Of a stretch of 64,000 nucleotides of DNA, positions 59,634-64,000 are shown one piece after another; position 1 is the stretch's first letter; every line of letters begins with the position of its first letter. The stretch is from Saccharomycopsis malanga. Taxonomy: Eukaryota; Ascomycota; Saccharomycetes; Ascoideales; Saccharomycopsidaceae. The notes under the pieces were generated by a model. The model saw only the letters and a program-made list of their open reading frames with translations. It had not been told where the DNA came from and ran no database searches. The position numbers and the translations under genes were made by a program. The stretch covers positions 2,604,501-2,668,500 of the forward strand of contig CP025324.1 of NCBI GenBank assembly GCA_004014935.1. The letters are read 5' to 3'.

Positions 59634-61757
59634 TTAAGCAGCTCTTTCAGCAAAACTTTGAATAACACCCTCGGCAGTCAATGGGTATTCCTTATATTCA
59701 AGAGTGTCATCGTCCTTCAAAACAATGTTTGGTTGAACAAATTGCTTTCTTGGTAACTTCTTGGCCAAGACGGCGTCTCTAAATTTGGCAATATCGTCAG
59801 GCACACTGCTTCTGTCCAAAAACAACTTGGAGCCGTTTTCGTAGTCCGCACTACTCTTGTAAATGTGCAATTCCCTCAAATATCTACCGATAGCAGGTTG
59901 ACCAACCGATTCGATCTTAGACTCATCCAAGACAACTTTCAAGTCAGAAAAGTTGTCCTTGTCGGTATATTCAAACTTGACAAAGTCTTCGCCGGCCTCC
60001 AAGAAAGTTTTCAAAATAGAGAATCTGGCTTGCATGTGTGGTTGTCCCCATTTCTTGGTGTTAGGATCCCAGAACTCCAAACCAACCAAACCTGCTCTGG
60101 CCATCAAAAGGTAACCAATGTGAATGATTTCGTCTTGTCTCTTTTTGTCAGTGACACCAAAGATGTTTAACAACTCACGGTTGGTGATTAAGTACATAGC
60201 AACAGATTCAGCACGACATTCTTCGTAAGGACCTGCAAGTCCACCAATACCAAAGACAGAACTCCAAGTGGAATTCTTTTTGTAGAAAGTTTTCACTGGT
60301 TTACCGTCCAAACCAATTGGTGGGTTGTTGATGTCAAAGTTGTACTTGTCGTCAGATTCCTGAACCAACAATTTACCTGAGCCGTGCCCCAATAACTCGT
60401 GGATACCAACTTGAACTTCGAAGGCTTCACCTTGAGTGGCCTTGAACAATTCATTGAGTTTTTCATCAATGAAAGTGACAGGCTTGTCCGATGGGTCCTT
60501 AGCATTCAAGATGTTACCCAAACTGACGTTCTTGAAACCAATGTTCATACGGATGTCGTCATAGTTTGGAATGTTGATACCTGCTGGAATACCACTACCG
60601 GCAAAGGTAATAACTTCCAAGGAGGTGAAATCTGGTGGAGTGAATTTATCTTTTTCAAAAGCTTTATCCCACGGTAAGGTTTGAATAAACTTTTCAGCAT
60701 TTTTCACCAAGTTACCAAACTTTTCAGTACGTTCTTTATTAACAGTACTGACCAAACCTTCCCATTCGCCTCTAATACCATATGGGTCTCTGTAAGTTTC
60801 AATGAAACCAATGTTGCTTTCTACGCTTGGACCAATATCCTTAACCCATTTTCTTTGGGATTCCTTGTGAGCCTCCAAAGAACCGGTTTTGAAAGACTTG
60901 GCATAAGCTTCCAACATAGCAACCTGGGTTTCATTAGCAGCGTATTCCTTGGCCTTTTCAAAGTTTTCTACAATATGAGCAAACTCCTTGTGGTGGTCAC
61001 CAAACTTGATTGTTAAAGTAGCATCTCTGCCATCAATTTGAAATTGGATTGGCTTTTCTGGATACTCTTCAGGAACAGTATTGGTGGTTTCAGAAGAAGC
61101 CACTAGCAAGTTGAATTCTTTGGAAGAGATTTTTTCCACTCTGGTGTTTTCTGGGAGAATGTTGTGGGTAGTTAAGACTCTGTTTACGGCTTTAGCTTCG
61201 TTGTCAGTGAAAGGTTGTCCGACATAATAGGAGGAATTGAGATGTGTTTTATCCTTGTTGAAACCTAACAAGATGTCATTTTCATTAACAGAGAATATTT
61301 TGGCGCTGATACTGTTGTACAACTCAACAAGTTGAGCATCTTTGCTGAAGTCAACAATTTGTTTGAATGCAGCGTCATCAATTCTTGGAATAAACTTCAC
61401 ATCACCAAAAGATTTGAAGTTTCCCAAGTTTCCCAAGAACTGAGAGGCGTATTCCAAGTATCCAACAACTTTGTCTTCACCAACTTCTTTCTTTAAATTG
61501 GTATAGTCTCCGTTGACAGCTTTATGGACCCGGAGAACCAAATCAAAAATTGGCTCTGATTCATTGCTAACCGATCTCAAGACAGCTCTGGAACCCCAAT
61601 GACTGGCCTTGTGTAAATAGTAAGCATACTTCTTTTCCTTGGCAGTCAAGTTGTCAAAATGCTGTTTAGCACTGAAAGAAGTGATTGGTGGTTTTTGGTC
61701 AGCAAAAAATTGAGACGACATTCTTTTAAATATTAAAGGCCTGAAGAAGCTTTTCAT
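59634..61757 (-). CDS. DPP3: Dipeptidyl peptidase III (metallopeptidase M49)
   Basis: A 707-residue M49 peptidase that removes dipeptides from the N-termini of short peptides (S. cerevisiae YOL057W, 711). The zinc site is HELLGH (two His plus catalytic Glu) with the third ligand in EECRAE downstream. Other signatures are GNLGNFKSFGDVKFIPR, GFIETYRDPYGIRGEWE, SGIPAGINIPNYDDIR and KWGQPHMQARFSI. The first ATG is at 61757 (MKSFFRPLIFKRMSSQFF). The second Met, 13 codons later, aligns with the family start MSHFFAD, so the leader adds a basic amphipathic segment that could be a mitochondrial presequence. The frame runs further upstream without an ATG. Confidence 0.95.
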   Translation of the reverse strand: MKSFFRPLIFKRMSSQFFADQKPPITSFSAKQHFDNLTAKEKKYAYYLHKASHWGSRAVLRSVSNESEPIFDLVLRVHKAVNGDYTNLKKEVGEDKVVGYLEYASQFLGNLGNFKSFGDVKFIPRIDDAAFKQIVDFSKDAQLVELYNSISAKIFSVNENDILLGFNKDKTHLNSSYYVGQPFTDNEAKAVNRVLTTHNILPENTRVEKISSKEFNLLVASSETTNTVPEEYPEKPIQFQIDGRDATLTIKFGDHHKEFAHIVENFEKAKEYAANETQVAMLEAYAKSFKTGSLEAHKESQRKWVKDIGPSVESNIGFIETYRDPYGIRGEWEGLVSTVNKERTEKFGNLVKNAEKFIQTLPWDKAFEKDKFTPPDFTSLEVITFAGSGIPAGINIPNYDDIRMNIGFKNVSLGNILNAKDPSDKPVTFIDEKLNELFKATQGEAFEVQVGIHELLGHGSGKLLVQESDDKYNFDINNPPIGLDGKPVKTFYKKNSTWSSVFGIGGLAGPYEECRAESVAMYLITNRELLNIFGVTDKKRQDEIIHIGYLLMARAGLVGLEFWDPNTKKWGQPHMQARFSILKTFLEAGEDFVKFEYTDKDNFSDLKVVLDESKIESVGQPAIGRYLRELHIYKSSADYENGSKLFLDRSSVPDDIAKFRDAVLAKKLPRKQFVQPNIVLKDDDTLEYKEYPLTAEGVIQSFAERAA

Positions 61758-62999
61758 ATAACGGGGAAGGATAGAACCAGGAATCAAACAAAAAAGACTT
61801 ATTTTGATAAACTAAAAGAAAACGTATATGTTTATATATACAATGGCTGTAGTATGAAAGAGGAAATGCTATATTTCACCGTTGCAGAGTTCATCCTATC
61901 TTAGCGCACTTCTACCATTACTGGTAAATATTTTTCTTCCGTGGGCTTTTTGGTCGTCACGTACATCAGTGGGCCCAACATGTTCTACGCACTTTCACCA
62001 GAAATTGCAATATACTGGTGCCTTAGACAGAGTAAACTATGCTGGAGGTACACGAAAAACGCTATCATGAACTTTTTTTGGTTAAAAAAAAGTCTGTACT
62101 AGTCAACGGCGTAACGTATTGACGCCTTTTATATGGTACGGCCTAAAGGCCACCCACAGGAATGGCACTGCAAACTTATTTACCTTAGTATTTTGGACCA
62201 TCTGCCCCTTCAATATTGGCTATTGTTGATTTCGAGGTGATTTTTGCGTGGGAATTTGAACCCCATGATACATGAGACGTAAAGGTAATGAAACGATGCT
62301 ATATGATAGCAGTTTTTCCCCAATATCTAAAAATTGTTCAAAGATGAATCGAACAACAATCAATTACTGGTTATTTTGGCAAACAATGTCATAAAAACAT
62401 GCTAATAAACCATAGTTCGATCGTAGTCAAGTAAAATAAGTAAGAAACGACCACTTATTCTAAAGCCTGTTGTGTATTACAAACCAATTTTTTTTTTACA
62501 TAAATAGAGATTCATATAAAAAAATAAAGGCGTTATATGGTTTCAGAATAAATTAAAAGCATAAATATCATTCTATAAATGTTCATATTGGTCATTTATC
62601 ATGCTTGAGCGTTGTTTCTTGAACTTCCGCGATGTATCTAGCACTTCTGATTTTTATTCTCAATCTTCATGTGACTACCTTCACATACTCAATAAGGGAC
62701 AAATCTTGGCGAGAAAATAAATTGACAGAAATTAGAAATTTTGATACAAACTTATCTCGTACTAATACCTTTCGCTCTCAATAATTGTTATGAATGCTAA
62801 TATCAAACGAGAAACTCTGCATTGAAACTAACAATTTACACCTACAAACCAAAAAGACAACCTAAATGCTAATGCTAATTTACACAACCGGCTGAAACTC
62901 AGAAAAGGCATAGAATAGCTGACAATATATATTAGTATAGATTTATTAGCAGGGTTATGTGCCCGTACATACAGTATATTATTCGATAAAGTAGTATAT
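61758..62999. other. Intergenic region upstream of DPP3
   Basis: About 1.2 kb of AT-rich DNA. A B-box-like TTTGAACCCC near 62255 has no tRNA around it. Poly(A) and T runs and short direct repeats are present. No gene or dispersed-repeat copy is recognised. Confidence 0.45.
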
Positions 63000-63254
63000 A
63001 TGACATACTCTTCTTTATTACTTTATTTTATTCCTGCAGGTAGCAATATGACCAAAAGCTTTGAAACATACAAGAAGCAGCAGATCATTGCAAATTCCTT
63101 GGAAAACCAAGATTTTCTTTTGATTAGTTCAATGGGTGCGTTTCAGACAGTTCCAGCAAACCGCAAGAAGGAGAAGCAGACAGTTACTTCTAATAAGCCC
63201 ACATCAATAGCGCAGGCAAAATACGAGTTGTTGAAAAAGTTTTGCGAAAAATGA
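63000..63254 (+). CDS. Hypothetical small protein, unrecognised
   Basis: An 84-codon frame. A second Met at 63048 gives 68 residues (MTKSFETYKKQQII then SLENQDFLLISSMGAF), Lys-rich and hydrophilic, ending LLKKFCEK. TTCCTGCAG just before (63031-63039) resembles a 3' splice site, so it may be a later exon of a spliced gene. Composition looks coding but I recognise no family. Two more open stretches follow downstream (63305-63427 and 63468-63657). Confidence 0.35.
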   Translation: MTYSSLLLYFIPAGSNMTKSFETYKKQQIIANSLENQDFLLISSMGAFQTVPANRKKEKQTVTSNKPTSIAQAKYELLKKFCEK

Positions 63255-64000
63255 GCTTAGTTTTTTGAGCAGGACATATTGTGCTATATTGTGTGACATG
63301 GTAAGCTAGACTTCATGAGTTAGTGTTGACAGACGAGATACAATACTCCCAGTTCTTATCGTTCCCTACTGTAGATGAACAAATTGAATTGAAGATAATC
63401 ACAAATGTTCTTTTTTTACCAGAATAATCAGCAAAAAACATCACTAGAGGGCTATTAATGTAGTTAATCTCACATATTCAATAAAGTAGTTAATATTACT
63501 CAACTAATACTACAGAGTTTGGACCAGAATTCCCAAATTGTGATAGGAATATATGACAATACTAGGGAACTGGTACCGGAAAATCATCAAGGTCAGCAAG
63601 AGGAGCTCATTTTGAAAAGAATTGAGAGCTTGTGTAAAAATGTGGTAAAGCTTTCATGATAAACCAGTAGTTATGACGATCGGGAGGCAGCTTACAGGTG
63701 TGTTATTTTGCAAAGAAGGTTCAATTGGACTTCTGTTTCTAACAGCAAAAAACACAGTATTTTGTAGGCAACTACAGTGTCATGGAATGGATCAACGGGA
63801 ATACAAAAAGAAGAACACATTTTGAACAAAGAGCAAGTGGCCTTGCTGCACTGCGTTTTCAATAGAGAATAGAGGAGTTTAATATGTGTTATGATGAATA
63901 CAAATTTTATTGTATCTATTTATTTTTATTGATTATCTTGGTTTTTACTGTAGAGTATCGGAATCTCTCAATTAAGCAAGAAAACACAGACCTGTGCAAC
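63255..64000. other. Window end with two coding-like open stretches
   Basis: Two plus-strand stretches have protein-like composition but no good start: 63305-63427 (contains DEIQYSQFLSFPTVDEQ) and 63468-63657 (contains ILQSLDQNSQIVIGIYDNT, ending KNVVKLS). An ACTAAT then ACTACAG, resembling a branch site and acceptor, lies inside the second at 63504-63515. A third frame of about 50 codons starts at 63673. This may be a multi-exon or decayed gene; I cannot assign it. Confidence 0.3.

Noticed and set aside
62245-62266. B-box-like GGGGTTCAAATTCCC on the minus strand, possible tRNA
   Set aside because: No A box, anticodon arm or acceptor stem can be drawn around it.

Overview
This is a 64 kb piece of a nuclear chromosome from a budding yeast (Saccharomycotina). 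Intron-poor genes are packed head-to-tail on both strands. The few introns are short and close to the 5' end, with GTAAGT donors and TACTAAC-type branch sites, and the tRNA-Pro(UGG) gene has an intron. The DNA is AT-rich. CTG codons are very rare, and some that occur fall where the protein families carry Ser/Thr/Ala (RFA2 codons 91 and 93, the SEC23-like gene codon 508). The RPL12 promoter carries Cbf1-like (CACGTG) and Tbf1-like (TTAGGGCTAA) sites. Together these point to a CTG-clade yeast (Candida/Scheffersomyces/Debaryomyces relatives, CTG read as Ser). I cannot name the species.

Layout: 0-10 kb has DBP5 (mRNA export helicase), CHS7 (chitin synthase export), GPT2 (glycerol-3-phosphate acyltransferase), an unassigned Ser/Thr kinase, a perfect 9-bp minisatellite and RAD27 (flap endonuclease). 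10-25 kb has ETT1 beside TMC1 (neighbours also in S. cerevisiae, YOR051C/YOR052C), a SEC23-like gene (NEL1 type), the large SNF2/RING gene IRC20 and TFA1 (TFIIE). 25-35.6 kb has RFA2, ZIM17, a COG0523 metal-chaperone GTPase with His-rich and Asp-rich inserts, a stand-alone SurE phosphatase, VPS24, MRPL10 and two identical tRNA-Asp genes in inverted orientation. 35.6-52 kb has NVJ2, a p24 cargo receptor, VPS8, a small heat-shock protein, PWP2 and SCY1. 52-64 kb has tRNA-Pro, OLE1, PGM2, RPL12, dipeptidyl peptidase III and a poorly understood end with unassigned coding-like segments.

These are ordinary housekeeping genes with separate promoters: replication/repair (RAD27, RFA2, IRC20), endosome sorting (VPS24, VPS8, SCY1), secretion (CHS7, p24, SEC23-like) and lipids (GPT2, OLE1, NVJ2). 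RAD27 and RFA2 carry MCB-type boxes expected of G1/S control. No virus-derived element, CRISPR array or gene cluster was found.

The most unusual signal is between genes. A short dispersed repeat recurs at least eight times, in both orientations. It has a tRNA-like head with A/B-box-like motifs, a conserved core (ACGAAACTGATAT then CTGGGCTCGAAATATA) and an ATT-rich tail. It looks like a tRNA-derived SINE-like family, which would be rare in this group. At one copy the tail joins a perfect 32-unit 9-bp minisatellite.
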